From Exophiala sp. HKRS030 (Eukaryota > Ascomycota > Eurotiomycetes > Chaetothyriales > Herpotrichiellaceae): a stretch of DNA of 64,000 nt. The stretch lies in contig JAHWDD010000002.1 in the NCBI GenBank assembly GCA_023897205.1, forward strand, positions 6,820,001 to 6,884,000. The letters run 5' to 3'. Below the pieces are notes generated by a model that did no database searches, was not told the DNA's origin, and saw only the letters and a list, made by a program, of their open reading frames with translations. Position 1 is the first letter of the stretch. Every line of letters begins with the position of its first letter. Shown here in pieces: positions 49,047-60,184 of the stretch. The translations under genes were made by a program, and so were the position numbers.

Positions 49047-50708
49047 GATTCACTGCTGATCGTTCGTCACGCCTTCCGCGCTGGAGCAACGGGGACTAAA
49101 AGACGATGTAGCACAGAGATATCAGGTTGAAGTCGGTAATGTCACGACTCGTGACGGCAAAAGGGAGGGGAAAGGTTTCGTGGAATACGAAATGTCTAGA
49201 CTGCAGAATGCCGAACCCTCAGGCGACCACGCTGGCACATGGTATAGGGCGATGGCGGAGCAGGGTGTCTAGGTTGATGGTGTTGGTGCTAGTAAGCAGG
49301 AGTCGTAGGCCGCAAGCGTCGGAACCACAGGTCAACAGGCCCAACGGCTTGCAATAATGGATTCGTCGTTGAGGTGATCAGCAGGATGGACAGTTCCGAG
49401 AAGGCCTCGCGATGCAAAGCTTCAACAAGGAACCAGGACCAGAAACACCTTGCGTATGCCTGCAAACATACGAAAAGACGGAGGATTGCTTTTGATTGAT
49501 TGATTGATTGAGTGACTGTTTGACTGATCAACTAGTCTGGGTTCGTCGATTATAAATGAATGGAGAGATGTATGGATTGGATGGATCGATGAATGAGGTG
49601 GGTTTGGACCGCAGTTTGTCGGACCTGACGATTCCAGGAAGCCGTTATTACCTCACCTGCACTTAAACGTATCAAATTCCTCCGACAACTTTAAAAGCTA
49701 GGCAACTTTAGCGGGACCTTCGCTGGTACGTACCATTACGTACCATGCGTACCTAACGTAAGGGCCCCCGGACCACGGATAGAGATTTCCAGGCTCACTT
49801 ACTCCGTCCAGAGCAACCTTAAAGAAACAACCATTTGATCAGTTAACGTTAGTACGTCTGAATACCGGACTTACGAAAAGCATGATCGGTCAAGTGGTTG
49901 TTTGACTGGCTGCCTGTCTAGTTAACTCCTCCGTAGACTTCTTAGCAGAACGCTCGTTTAGGAACACGAGACACTAATTAATTACCTAGGTAGGTGATCA
50001 GGTAGTTAGTCGTCTGAAGCCTTTGAACTGGTATGTATATACCAGCCCGTACAATATGGGAAATATGGTGAGGAGGTATCCATTGTGTAAATTCGATTCA
50101 CAGATTATTGAGGTAGGTGCAGAGGACATGATTCTGCATGATCAGTGATAATTTCCAAGATAGCCTGTTCGCAAATGTATCTGTTGGCGTTCAGACGGTG
50201 CTCAGCTATGAGGTAGGTAGTTACCTAGTACTTACTGGTCAAGTACACCTTTGTCCTCAGTCTGTCTGTTCGCCGCTTTACCAGGCCGGTAGATCACTCA
50301 ACGCACATCAACGAGGTATTAAAGTCGTCTGTCCAAAGGAACTCGGACACGAATGATCCTTCATATCTCAATATATTGTGGTAAGATACTAAATCAGCTG
50401 CTCTGGTATAACACCGAGTAACCCATGTGTTTCTCGCGATACGACTTCAAACCCCAGAACATCCCCCTCTCCCGCTAATGCCAGGCGGGACGGGTCTTGA
50501 TCGATGTGTCCACTTATCTGTCATCTGTTGGTATCACGATTTCCAAACAGAATATTCCAAACGTTCGTAAACAACTAGACATGGTCTACAGGTAATCAGT
50601 ATGCCACCAAGGTATTTCCAGGCGCCAGGCCGGGTAGCATTCAACAAGGTCTCCAATGCGTCATCCTGCCGATTCCCTTTTCGTCCTTCTGTCGTAGATA
50701 AATTGACA
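49047..50708. other. Spacer between the UBA-UIM and PKA genes
   Basis: About 1.7 kb. It holds the promoter of the UBA-UIM gene on its left and the 3' end of the kinase gene on its right. TTGA repeats lie at 49493-49511, and TACCTAGGTAG-type tracts at 49980-50005 and 50212-50235. I see no gene. Confidence 0.5.
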
Positions 50709-52137
50709 TCAAAAGGACCCAAATGCCTCTTCCCATTCCTCACGTAATTCGTCAGTATATCTACCTCGACCGCCCTCGCTTTCTTCTCCTTGTATGGGAT
50801 CGGGATATTCGTCAAAATTACCCGCATCACCCGCCCACTCGACTCGAGGAATTATGGGTCCACGCCGTCGTCGATAGTAGATTTCATCCCAATCGATTCC
50901 GTCAAAGAAATAATGGTCCATGACTCTTTTGCTTCCTCCGGCGATGTGACCTAGGCGTTGGGTAGGATCAGTCTTGCAGAGTGCCAGAATAAAATCTCGG
51001 GCTGCCCTTGGAACATGAAGGCTATGGCGATGTCCTTGATGGGTCGGGTGTGAGGTTGGAAAACGGATGTGACCTGCAACAATCTGTTCATATATGCGCA
51101 TAGGATTTTGATCCCAGAAGGGTGGCTGGCCAATTAACATCTCATATACCAAAATTCCCAGCGCCCACCAATCTACTGCCGTGCCATGTCCGGTGTTACG
51201 GATAACCTCCGGGGCGAGATATTCTGGAGTACCACAGAGTGTGTAAGTCACCCCGGCGCCGCTAGCTTGAGGCTCCATCTGCTCATCCCCTAATTTCGCA
51301 GAAGTAGACGAGGGCTCCTCTTGAGTAGGGGGAGATACTTTGCGAAGCCAAAGTCGACGAGTTTCAAGTGACCATCAACGTCGAGAAGGATATTTTCGGG
51401 TTTGAGATCGCGATAGGCGACAAACTGCACCTCGTGCAGATATGCAAGGATGAGGGTAATTTCGGCAGCGTAGAATTGAACCGTGGAAAAGGGAAAACGG
51501 CGTGCACGTCTTAGATACGAAAAGATCTCTCCACCAGGGGTATAGTCGAGGAGCATGTACAACGAAGTTTCGTCGGAGAAGGAGGTTATCAAGGTCGTGA
51601 TAAAAGGGTGACCTGCCACAGCGGCCAAGACATCGCGCTCATTACGAACATGTTCCACCTGCTTGAGTTTGATCACATCGACTTTCTTCAAGACTTTCAG
51701 GGCAAACACCTTGTCCCGATCCTGGGCAAGCGGTTGGGCAAAGCGACATAGCCACACGCGCGCGAAAGTGCCTGGGAAATCCGGAAGTCAGTCCAACTGT
51801 CATGTGCCAAATTTTTGATCGAGCACGGAGAATGCTTACCAGTACCCAAAGTTCGCATCAATTCAAAGTCAGTGACCTTGAGTCGTCGAGACGAATGTCC
51901 AACTCCTTTATTTTGTGGATCGGACGAGATTTCTTCTGGCGGCAAGACTTCTTTGGCCGCAGCTTGTTCGGCATGCTTGAGGACTAGGTCGCGCTCTTGC
52001 TGGCGACTCGGGTGCGGATTTGAAGCGCTTCGTACATTATGGGGGTTGCTCGTGCGCAGGTACTGTCTATGGCCTTGAGCTGAAGTAGCTCGCGCCGGCG
52101 GCGGTTGCTGCGACGGGTGGAAAGTCGTCGTGCTCAT
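50709..52137 (-). CDS. cAMP-dependent protein kinase catalytic subunit, PkaB/PkaC2 type
   Basis: The catalytic subunit of PKA couples nutrient-driven cAMP to growth and development. Exons on minus: 52137-51840 and 51771-50709. Seen: a disordered N-terminus (about 85 residues), VTDFELMRTLGTGTFARVWL with the glycine loop, VFALKVLKKVDVIKLKQVEH, YRDLKPENILLD, LKLVDFGFAK, TYTLCGTPEYLAPEVI, AVDWWALGILVYEMLIGQPP, and the AGC tail with PIIPRVEWAGDAGNFDEYPD ending EEAFGSF. Between FAK and TYTLCGTPE the frame breaks at GGGGG 51328-51332. One extra C gives an activation segment about 25 residues longer than usual. Alternatively a 77-nt intron (GTATCT..GCTAG) removes the region and gives FANGAGVTYTLCGTPE. 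The second needs no correction but changes the conserved Lys of FAK to Asn. With the first, the protein has about 453 residues. Confidence 0.9.
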
Positions 52138-52780
52138 CGGAGCAACCAATTCGCATTTTCTCAAGCTAGTAGCCGGAGAGGCCTACTTTCATGTCGGGGG
52201 ATGAGGCGAGCTCATGCGAACAGCAAGAAACGATGAGAAAGGAGGGAGAGGATCGTTGTTAAGGTGGGAGCAGAGTAAATGCGAACAAGTTCTTGACCGG
52301 CAGAAGAGGAATTGAAGGAGCGAGTTCGAGTTTGAGTACGAAATGATGAGAGATATGCTGTCGCAAGTAGTGGTAGAGATGTTAGTGGTACAGGGTGTCG
52401 AGGGTGTCGAGGGTGTAGGAAGCGTAGAAGTGGGTAGGAGACAAATCAAGCAAGCCAGTGATTCCGCTACTGACACTGGCAGTGCTGGGGCTGGAAGTGG
52501 ACTGTACAACCAACAGAAACGGTAATCATTATTGGCGCAAGGTGAGGCTAAGTTGGGCCCCGCTAGGTAAAATATCTACTCGGTAGGTACCTCCGTAGAG
52601 AGAGGTAGCTGAGACGCATTTGCCAAGTGGGATAGGGAGAGGTTGAACTTGGAGAAGAGGAAATGAGATGGGCATGCGGCATGACGAAACATCAAAGTTG
52701 TGTGGGCGATGGGCGAGGGGCAGCTAGTTTGTTAGGGGAGTTTGAGGAGTCGAGGACCAGCAAGTCAATCAACTAACAAC
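52138..52780. promoter_or_regulatory. Promoter and leader region of the PKA gene
   Basis: About 0.64 kb upstream of the kinase start. The minus strand is pyrimidine-rich near the gene, as in the other leaders, and contains TCGACACCCTC repeats (52395-52415 on plus as GTGTCGAGG units). No gene is seen. Confidence 0.4.
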
Positions 52781-52782
52781 TA

Positions 52783-52921
52783 CAGTGCCATGCAAAAAGT
52801 ATTTGCACACCCTTAAAATAGCCTGCTACTCTGATTGGCTCAAATCTTGTTTTGAAGCTTGTGATTGGCCTATTTGGCAAATTAAAGCGGCAAGTGTGCA
52901 AATACTTTTTGCATAGCACTG
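52783..52921. mobile_element. Tc1/mariner-type MITE, 139 bp
   Basis: A short non-coding element bounded by 28-bp terminal inverted repeats (52783-52810 and 52894-52921) that match at 27 of 28 positions. The ends begin CAGTG, as in Tc1-like transposons, continue with a run of five A before GTATTTGC, and are flanked on both sides by TA, the target duplication of this superfamily. The 83-bp core has no coding capacity. It sits in the spacer between the PKA and OCH1 genes, about 0.65 kb upstream of the kinase start codon. It would need a transposase supplied elsewhere in the genome. Confidence 0.88.
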
Positions 52922-54642
52922 TAAGTAGTTGACTTCCTAACTAGCTGAGTTAGTTAGTTAGTAGGGTGAGGTTGGCTTGGGTCAGCCGGGTCTGGTTAAG
53001 ATTTACTGCGGCCACTTGTAGTTAACCAACTAGGTGCCAACTAGTGGCTGAATCTTATTGCCTTGAGCACGTTATGTGTTGTGTGTTGTGTGTTAGGTGT
53101 TGGGCCCGAGGGGCCTTGGGCCTTGGACGTTAGGTGGCACTGTGGCACGGTGGTAAGGCAAATCCCACTATTAACTAGACAACAGCGAGGCCATTCTGTC
53201 GGTCAATCCTCATCTTCCTCCACCTCTGGCACTTGGCACATGGCACCTTGCTGTAGCCCGTACGTCGGGAGTGGATTGTAGACTCGTAAGGATCGTCGTG
53301 CATTGGTACGTGCTCGGGCGGCGGAGGAGGGGTAAAGAGATTTATAGGTGGTCGGTAGGCGGTGGGCGGTGGTCGATGCACATGTTTAATTGATGCCCGC
53401 TTTGCCATTATTGTTGAATTATCGTTTTAACTGAGCATTCAGAGACCACCTACAGACCCTTCTGTTCGTGCTACCAATCCTGATAGGCCCTTAGTCCCTT
53501 AGCCACTACCTACGGAGCTACAGGTACCACTAGATGTCTTAGTACTTACTAACTAAACATTTAATTGCCTAGTTAGTTAGTGACTTGTCAGGCTGGCTCT
53601 GCCCCAACCCATCTGAGTGACCGTCTAATGGACATCCCACTTCCTCTGCGCCCTGATGGCCTCGAGAAAATACATTCATCAAACATTTCTTACTGGCCAA
53701 CTGACTCATCAGATCTATAAGCAAAGATTTACCGGCAGCAAAACGTACTCATAATCAAGGAGCCAAGTCAAATTTATGTAGCTTCAGCTCTACCTGGTAA
53801 TCATCAAAGGTTCAATCCAAGTATAGGATGAACTGGTAAACTTGGTCCGTCTCCACGCAAACCTCTCGACTCCTCCACAACCAGGATATCTTATCTCTGG
53901 AACGAACTACGTGCCATCTCCATCCGTCACAGTCCTCTCATTATATCATCGCCGTCGATCACAAGAGTCATGGTCCGAAGAAGGCACGAGCCAGTGCCGG
54001 ATGCCAATAAATATTGATTCAGACCTCCCCCATATCCTGCCTTTGCTACGGGGCACGGAAGTTGTAGGCCAGTCCCCATAATAATGATACATTGCAGTTT
54101 CAGTCTGCCGCTTGGACTGCATCTTCCCTCTGTCCAGCAACTAAACAGACTTGGCCCTCGCTTACTATCGTTTATTCAGCCTTTCTTTCATAGCCGAATT
54201 CCTTGCACTATACCCATGCGTCGCAGCAGCCTATAGGTCCATGTTGCCCAGATATCTCAACACCATCAATCTAAAACCGACCACTTATTTCTGCCGCGCC
54301 GTCCCGTATGACCCAGGTAGCTTCATCGTAAATGCACCTCTCTCACATGCCGTCATGGCCACAAACATCTAATAGTATCTCGGTCCAACGACGATAAATC
54401 AAGATGGTCTTGTCTCATGTATCCACGCCGAAGCTATCCGGGACTTTTGGTCTCGTCGTTGCAGCATTTCTGGCGCGATTGGGCTGATTGACTTTGTGTA
54501 TTTGCATCCTGCAGATGACCAGACGGTCTGTGACTTGGGATTGAGACCGCGGCGGTACACCATTATTTGTCCGCGGTGCCGTACCTGTGCAACTTGTCCA
54601 ACAATCACGCATCCTAATTGTGGGACTTGGTGGTAGTTTCCA
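52922..54642. other. Spacer between the MITE and OCH1
   Basis: About 1.7 kb without a recognisable gene. Stretches at 52920-53045 and 53545-53585 are built from GTTAGTTA and ACTAACTAG steps and form many small palindromes. A GTGTTGTGTG run lies at 53075-53095. The 3' end of OCH1 borders it on the right. Confidence 0.5.
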
Positions 54643-55781
54643 TCATCGCATACGCTCATCCGCAGGTTTCCAAGATCCTGTGACATGATTAGCGGCGACC
54701 GAGACGAGATTGAGCAACTTACCATCAAACTCGTGTTTCACAAAGGCCATTGGATGTTCAGGTCCTTCAGCGCCCATTTGGCCCACTCCAGGGCTGAAGC
54801 TGGTGATGGGCAGCACAATCACATCCCCAACCAGCTTGTGTTCCTTGACGCCAAAAAAGTCCGAGTATGAGACATTGCTTCGCCGGGTGGTAAAGTCGAA
54901 GTAGTCCTTGTTGTTGAAATAGGAGAAGATGGTATCAGTCCATACACCAGGCCCTGTAAACTCCATAATACCTTTTTCTGGCACCTTGCCCTTTCGCAGT
55001 TTCTTGGCTTTTTTCATCGCCAAAGTATCCTCAGTAATGGTGGCTACGATGTCCCGCAATACCGGGTGGCCGGGCTTGGCTTGTATTGTCCATTGACAAA
55101 ACTGTATCCTTCGAGCGTACCAGTCAGCCCAATCTTCTCTATCAGGATCAGCCTCAATGCCAACCACCAACCCGACAGTGGTCTGATCCAGACTTTGTGG
55201 GAGCCAGTCGGTCGCGGACTGAAGAGCTCGAGTGTCAATGTCGCTATAGATCCCACCACGTGCCAATAAAATCAGGTACCGGAAAAAATCCGCTTTCAGC
55301 ACTGGCAGAGGCATGGCTTCATAAGCCTCGATAATTTCCGGAATCGAGGCGAACAGATAACTGATCAGATGGACGGCGGCGGTGTCGGTGACCAGCTCGT
55401 GCACAAAGAGAGGATGTAGTTCCGACCATGACGCCTCGAACGGTCTCAGTCTCCCTTCAAAATCACCCGAATCAGGGCCGACTTTCCACGTTTGCCATAT
55501 ATATGCTGGAAACTTGGATTCCATGTCGTATGGAAAATGATATTTTAACCTGTCTCTCAGCGAACGTAGCGCGACATCTTGTAACGTTGCTTGGTCTGCT
55601 GGATCTTTCTTCGGTGCTCTTGGGGAGGATACGGCCTCGTGGGTGTCTTTACAGGATTGGGACCGGTAGATATTGAAGGGGCTTCTTGCGAACCTGATGT
55701 GGAGGGCTTTAAAAGGAAGAAAAGGGCAAGGATAATGATTGCGGCGATGAGCACTCTTCGTACTGGCGAAGAGAGGGCCAT
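54643..55781 (-). CDS. Initiation-specific alpha-1,6-mannosyltransferase Och1-like (one frame break or short intron)
   Basis: Och1 is a type II Golgi membrane enzyme that adds the first alpha-1,6-mannose of the outer chain to N-glycans. Exons on minus: 55781-54723 and 54677-54643, with a 45-nt 3' intron (GTAAGT..ACAG) that yields the conserved end FDGSWKPADERMR. Seen: a short cytoplasmic start, a membrane anchor VLIAAIIILALFFLL (residues about 10-24), FPAYIWQTWK, PLPVLKADFFRYLILLARGG, the metal-binding DXD motif in GGIYSDIDT, and FTGPGVWTDTIF. Frames differ before and after GGGG 55622-55625. One added C gives RPYPPPRAPKKDP and 364 residues. An alternative is a 47-nt intron (GTTCGC..TAAAG) joining STSG to DTHEAVSSPRAPKK. 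The region is a variable stem, so conservation does not decide. Confidence 0.9.
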
Positions 55782-57655
55782 GGTCAGGCAAAATTGCAAT
55801 CGAGAAGATGCTTAAGATCTGGGTACTTGGGCTGAGGATGACCTGCAAGAGGTGCAAGATCTCTGGGGTGCAACTGATGTGCGGCGAAGAGGGAATTTGA
55901 TTACTCGAGCCCGATTCTTGCAAAGATCAAACGTTCCGAAAGGGTAGATCTGTCCATCATTTCATTGTTCTCATTTCCATTCGGGGCCGTAAAAGATGTG
56001 GTTGAAGCTGCAGTTGGTGATCTCGTCGAGGACAAGGGCTATGGGAGGAAGCTAGAACAAGTCTGAGTATCGAGGTTCACGTCCAAGTTGCGTGTTTTGA
56101 GGTGGGAATCTGTGGCCCCTTCGAGAGCATATATACAAATTGCCCCGAGCCGTCGGCTATGTTTGAGAGAGGAAAAGAAACCGGCGACTTGCATTCGCTG
56201 GGTTGGAAGATTCGAAGAATGAATCAAGTGAAGGCATCCATGGCGCACTGACAAAGTTCATGGGTGCGGCCACGCATGTCTGCAGACGGAAATCATCATG
56301 TACAAGTTTCAGGAGAATTTGATTTGGTGGCCGGGTCCAATGCTCCACCCAGACTGGCCCACCCGAGCCCACCCCTTGTTCCAAAATGTGCGACCAGACG
56401 GAGCACAAGTACGCACGTCAATTCCATGTGCATTACTAACTAGTTACGCACCTGCTAGGCACATGTTAGGGGCTCTGGGACGCCGTGCATGCCCACGCAC
56501 GCCGTAACTCCTTATCCACTACGCCTGTTCGGGCGCCTGGCGTCAGCTCTGGCCCCTCCCGTAGGCCAAGCTTCCGGGCACCATCGCTAAAGTCCAAGAG
56601 TGAACGCCAAATGCCAAAATATAGAAACTTGACTGCAACCGTGACGAACTAGGCTTCAAGTCCGCCTATCATCAACCCGGAGGCACTATTTAGGCTTGCG
56701 TAGACACAAACTCGGGTCTCAGCCAAAATCCCAGGGAAATTCCCCCTTACGAGTCTCTCGGGACTTGGTTACGAACACAGAGTATCAACGTGGCTGACCG
56801 CGACGACGTTGACTCGGTTCAACTAGGTACAGTACTTGTACATTGACTCAAATTGTTGCTATGTCATGGTGGTCATGGTACCACTCGTCCATCTCATGTC
56901 CGCCACTTGGACGCTGTTATATTATAACTGTACCACGGGGAAGCATTGACGATCAGGATTCACTTCCATTACGCTCCTCATTATCTGGCATGTTCGTATA
57001 CGCGGCGGCAGGGTAAGGACTCCGTGTCTATGCGACTGTGAACTTTTTGCAGCGTTTTGAAGCCCTCAAACCCGCTTCGGTGCCCTCCATATACTCCGTA
57101 TATAAAGAACCCTCGGAGCCTCTTCTCCACCACCGCCAAACGCCAAGGCCGCATGAGTTCGATTCACGCCCAGCCCTAGAACTGTCGGAAGCCGACCAAA
57201 GATGTATCAGGTAGAAGTCTCAACTTGTCAGGTCTGCGAAGACTAGAACGCCGGATGTCTGGTATTCTTCTAGTTAATGGTTTGATCCGTTGCATCAACT
57301 CATGTTTGTATCAAGGCGTATGCGTGAGTGTTCCGCATGTATGGGGGTCACTGGACCAACCTGAGTTCTACCAACCAAGGCTGAGGGAGAGGTGAGGGAG
57401 GGTAGGGGACAACCAAATTATGTAAGCAACACCTTCTGGGACATTTTTGCTTGATTGATTTCCTATTGGCCACTGATGATGTGATTTTCCGATCTCTGGC
57501 CCTACTCCAGATTTCGGTAGATTTGGGGCGATTCCTTGACATCTCGTTTCTTTTTCGCTGACGGAAGACTTTTGGCGGCGCAATATGTGAGCATTTTCCT
57601 CCAGGCTCCTCGACATTCTCCTTCGTGCTTCGTCTACAACCCACGAATACTCAAC
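55782..57655. promoter_or_regulatory. Divergent spacer between OCH1 and the CysA-type gene
   Basis: About 1.9 kb holding two promoters. There is one TACTCCGTA motif directly followed by TATAAAG (57092-57107), which could be a TATA element about 550 bp upstream of the right-hand gene. No convincing open frame is seen. Confidence 0.5.
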
Positions 57656-59257
57656 ATGGCGGCCCCACGAGGTGCTCAGATTGCCAATCGACTACTCAGA
57701 CGAGGATCGAGGCCATTGCATCTTAATCAATCGCCTGCTAGCAGATGTATGGGAGAAAGCCGCGAGCTCGACCGTCGATTTCAGATCCGCCATGCCACAT
57801 TACACACTCAACATGTACGGCGGGCTCAGCAAACGGCGTCAGCCGTTGAGCAGGAAGTGTGGGAGCAGCCGACCGAGTCGAGCAATCCCGCAATGTCATT
57901 CCCCTGCCTCGATGCTCAGGAAAGAAAAACAGCAGCTCTACAAAAGAGATCACACGAATCCGGTCCTGAGCCTTCATACACAACAGGCAAACACCTTGTT
58001 TTCAGCAGTCCAGATCCTTTCCTCCTCGATTGGGGCGGCGTACTTCCCTCCTTCGACATCGCCTATGAAACGTGGGGGTCATTAAATGCGGACAAGAGCA
58101 ACGCCATTTTATTACACACCGGGTTGTCGGCCTCAAGTCACGCTCATAGCACCGATGCCAACCCGAAGCCAGGCTGGTGGGAAAAATTCATTGGTCCGGG
58201 TCTGCCCATTGACACATCCAAGTATTTTGTTATATGCACCAATGTCATTGGAGGTTGTTATGGATCGACAGGTCCATCCTCGATTGACCCTGTCAACGGG
58301 CAACGTTATGCCACCAGATTCCCTATCTTGACCATGGATGACATGGTGCGGGCACAGGCTCGTCTACTTGATCATTTGTCCATCAACCAACTTTACGCTA
58401 GTGTTGGCGCCAGTATGGGCGGCATGCAGTCCCTGGCATTTGGTGTACACTTCCCCAACCGGGTGGGCAAGATCGTCAGCATCTCCGGCTGTGCAAGGAG
58501 CCATCCATATAGCATTGCCATGCGGCATACCCAACGGCAAGTCCTTATGATGGACCCTAAGTGGAATCGTGGATTCTACTACGACAGCATCCCACCACAC
58601 TCTGGCATGAAGCTCGCTCGGGAAATTGCCACTGTCACGTATCGAAGCGGTCCGGAGTGGGAGAACCGGTTCGGACGCCAACGTGCCGACCCCAGCAAAC
58701 AACCCGCTCTATGCCCTGATTTCTTGATCGAGACGTATCTGGACCATGCAGGCGAGAAATTCAGCTTGGAATACGATCCGAATTCTCTTCTGTATGTGTC
58801 AAAAGCGATGGATCTGTTCGATCTGGGCCGTGAACATCAAGAATCAGTGAAGGCGCGTCGAGAAAAGAACACCGCCAAGCTCCAGGCCCGGGGTGGTGAT
58901 TCCAATGTACAAAACGACCCGTCTTGTAGTTTGACCCTACCGGCCGAGAAGTACGAAGAACAGACCAGCGCAGCCCCTATGGATGAGGTTGTCGTAGCCG
59001 CACCATCGGGTCCCCCGCAGGATCTTGTGCAAGGCATGGCTCCATTAAAAAACCATAAAGTCTTGGTGCTTGGTGTGGCTAGCGACATTCTTTTCCCGGC
59101 CTGGCAGCAGCGAGAGATTGCCGACACTCTACGGGCAACTGGCAATCAACAGGTCACGCACGTTGAGCTGGGCGAAGATCTGAGTCTGTTTGGTCATGAT
59201 ACCTTCCTCCTCGATTTGGAACATGTAGGCGGAAACGTTGGCAAGTTTCTACAATGA
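57656..59257 (+). CDS. Serine O-acetyltransferase, homoserine acetyltransferase-like (CysA type), mitochondrial
   Basis: Alpha/beta-hydrolase acyltransferase that, in Aspergillus CysA, makes O-acetylserine for cysteine synthesis; the fold is that of homoserine O-acetyltransferases. One exon, 533 residues. Seen: a basic, hydroxylated N-terminus ([19 protein letters not shown]) fit for mitochondrial targeting, then [57 protein letters not shown], the nucleophile motif [10 protein letters not shown] (Ser253), [19 protein letters not shown], Asp477 in SDILFP and His514 in FGHDTF, which complete the triad. I chose the ATG at 57656, not the one at 57536, because the leader is then a clean targeting peptide. 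It could instead be a homoserine acetyltransferase (Met2), but FPCLDAQE and the mitochondrial leader favour CysA. No frame break. It converges on VMA11 with 211 bp between. Confidence 0.88.
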   Translation: MAAPRGAQIANRLLRRGSRPLHLNQSPASRCMGESRELDRRFQIRHATLHTQHVRRAQQTASAVEQEVWEQPTESSNPAMSFPCLDAQERKTAALQKRSHESGPEPSYTTGKHLVFSSPDPFLLDWGGVLPSFDIAYETWGSLNADKSNAILLHTGLSASSHAHSTDANPKPGWWEKFIGPGLPIDTSKYFVICTNVIGGCYGSTGPSSIDPVNGQRYATRFPILTMDDMVRAQARLLDHLSINQLYASVGASMGGMQSLAFGVHFPNRVGKIVSISGCARSHPYSIAMRHTQRQVLMMDPKWNRGFYYDSIPPHSGMKLAREIATVTYRSGPEWENRFGRQRADPSKQPALCPDFLIETYLDHAGEKFSLEYDPNSLLYVSKAMDLFDLGREHQESVKARREKNTAKLQARGGDSNVQNDPSCSLTLPAEKYEEQTSAAPMDEVVVAAPSGPPQDLVQGMAPLKNHKVLVLGVASDILFPAWQQREIADTLRATGNQQVTHVELGEDLSLFGHDTFLLDLEHVGGNVGKFLQ

Positions 59258-59468
59258 TACCAGATAAAGCCTGTACACGACGGTAATCCATGATGAGCGT
59301 ACATAATCGTTATTTGTTGCAAGATACTTATTTTCCTGCTTCCTCCTTCCTATACTCTACGGTCTATCAAGACAACAACGGCGCCCGGTGTGGAAGAGGA
59401 GGAGAAACACCAGATCTCACCCCGCTTAAATGAATACCCGAAGGCATGTGAACAAATCGTCTTCCGCT
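59258..59468. terminator. Convergent 3' spacer between the CysA-type gene and VMA11
   Basis: Only 211 bp separate the two stop codons, so both transcripts end here or overlap. The left part is A/T-rich (CATAATCGTTATTTGTTGC). No consensus signal is claimed. Confidence 0.4.
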
Positions 59469-60184
59469 TCATGACTTGGAATGTAGAATCAAGCCAACGA
59501 TCAAGCCGTACAGCCCAGGACCTCGCCGAAAATGAGGATTAAGACCATCCCGACGAAAATGCGCGATTGTTGAAGGTAGCATCGGACACCCATATCTCCA
59601 ACTATTCCGATGGCGTACCCAGCTGCCAACCCAGATAATCCAACACTCAAACCACTTGCAAGATGCATGAAACCAGTGAACAAGCTGTAGTTTTGTTGAG
59701 GTGGAGGACCGATGTCGCTGGCGATGAGAACTGCAATAACAAGGGCGTAGACTGCAATAATTCCCGACATAACGACTGGAATGAGCGACTGTATACGTTG
59801 TCAGATATCCTCTTTCAAAATAGCTTTCCATGCTTGTCAGACCTTCATGATTAGATCAGGTCTATATGTTCCCACATTGGCGATACCGATTCCGGATTTT
59901 GCAGTGCCATATGCCGCTCCAATACCTGGTTCATATCGTCAGTGTCATGGCGAGAGGAGAGGTGGTTTAGACTATCGTACAGCCAAAGATCATCTGGCGA
60001 ATATGTGTTAGCAAGATCGGAAATAACATCGAGAAGAGGTGCTACATACAGCAGAAGCAATTCCGGCCTAGTCCAATGGTCAGTCATAGTTGAGATGGTC
60101 AAGACACAGGAGACTTACCATCCCGAAGAAGGGAGCGAACTTCGGGGTGTATTCGCTCGCTGGGCTTTCGAAAATTGTAGACAT
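59469..60184 (-). CDS. VMA11: V-type ATPase proteolipid subunit c' (one apparent frameshift)
   Basis: The c' subunit is a fungal-specific member of the proton-carrying rotor ring of the vacuolar ATPase Vo sector. Exons on minus: 60184-60119, 60067-60050 (18 nt), 59993-59981 (13 nt), 59925-59843, 59788-59469. Spliced, 166 residues with four membrane helices: [60 protein letters not shown], the c'-typical [33 protein letters not shown], and [20 protein letters not shown] with the essential proton-binding Glu. In the last helix the frame is broken at CCC 59514-59516 (plus strand), which would end the protein after GEVLGCTA. One more base restores [14 protein letters not shown]. The [11 protein letters not shown] loop separates c' from c (Vma3). 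Confidence 0.94.

Noticed and set aside
53795..53825. GGTTCAATCC resembling a tRNA B box
   Set aside because: No A box at the right distance and no cloverleaf could be drawn.
57536..57655. Upstream in-frame extension of the CysA-type gene
   Set aside because: The ATG at 57656 gives a typical mitochondrial targeting start; the earlier 40 residues look like translated leader.
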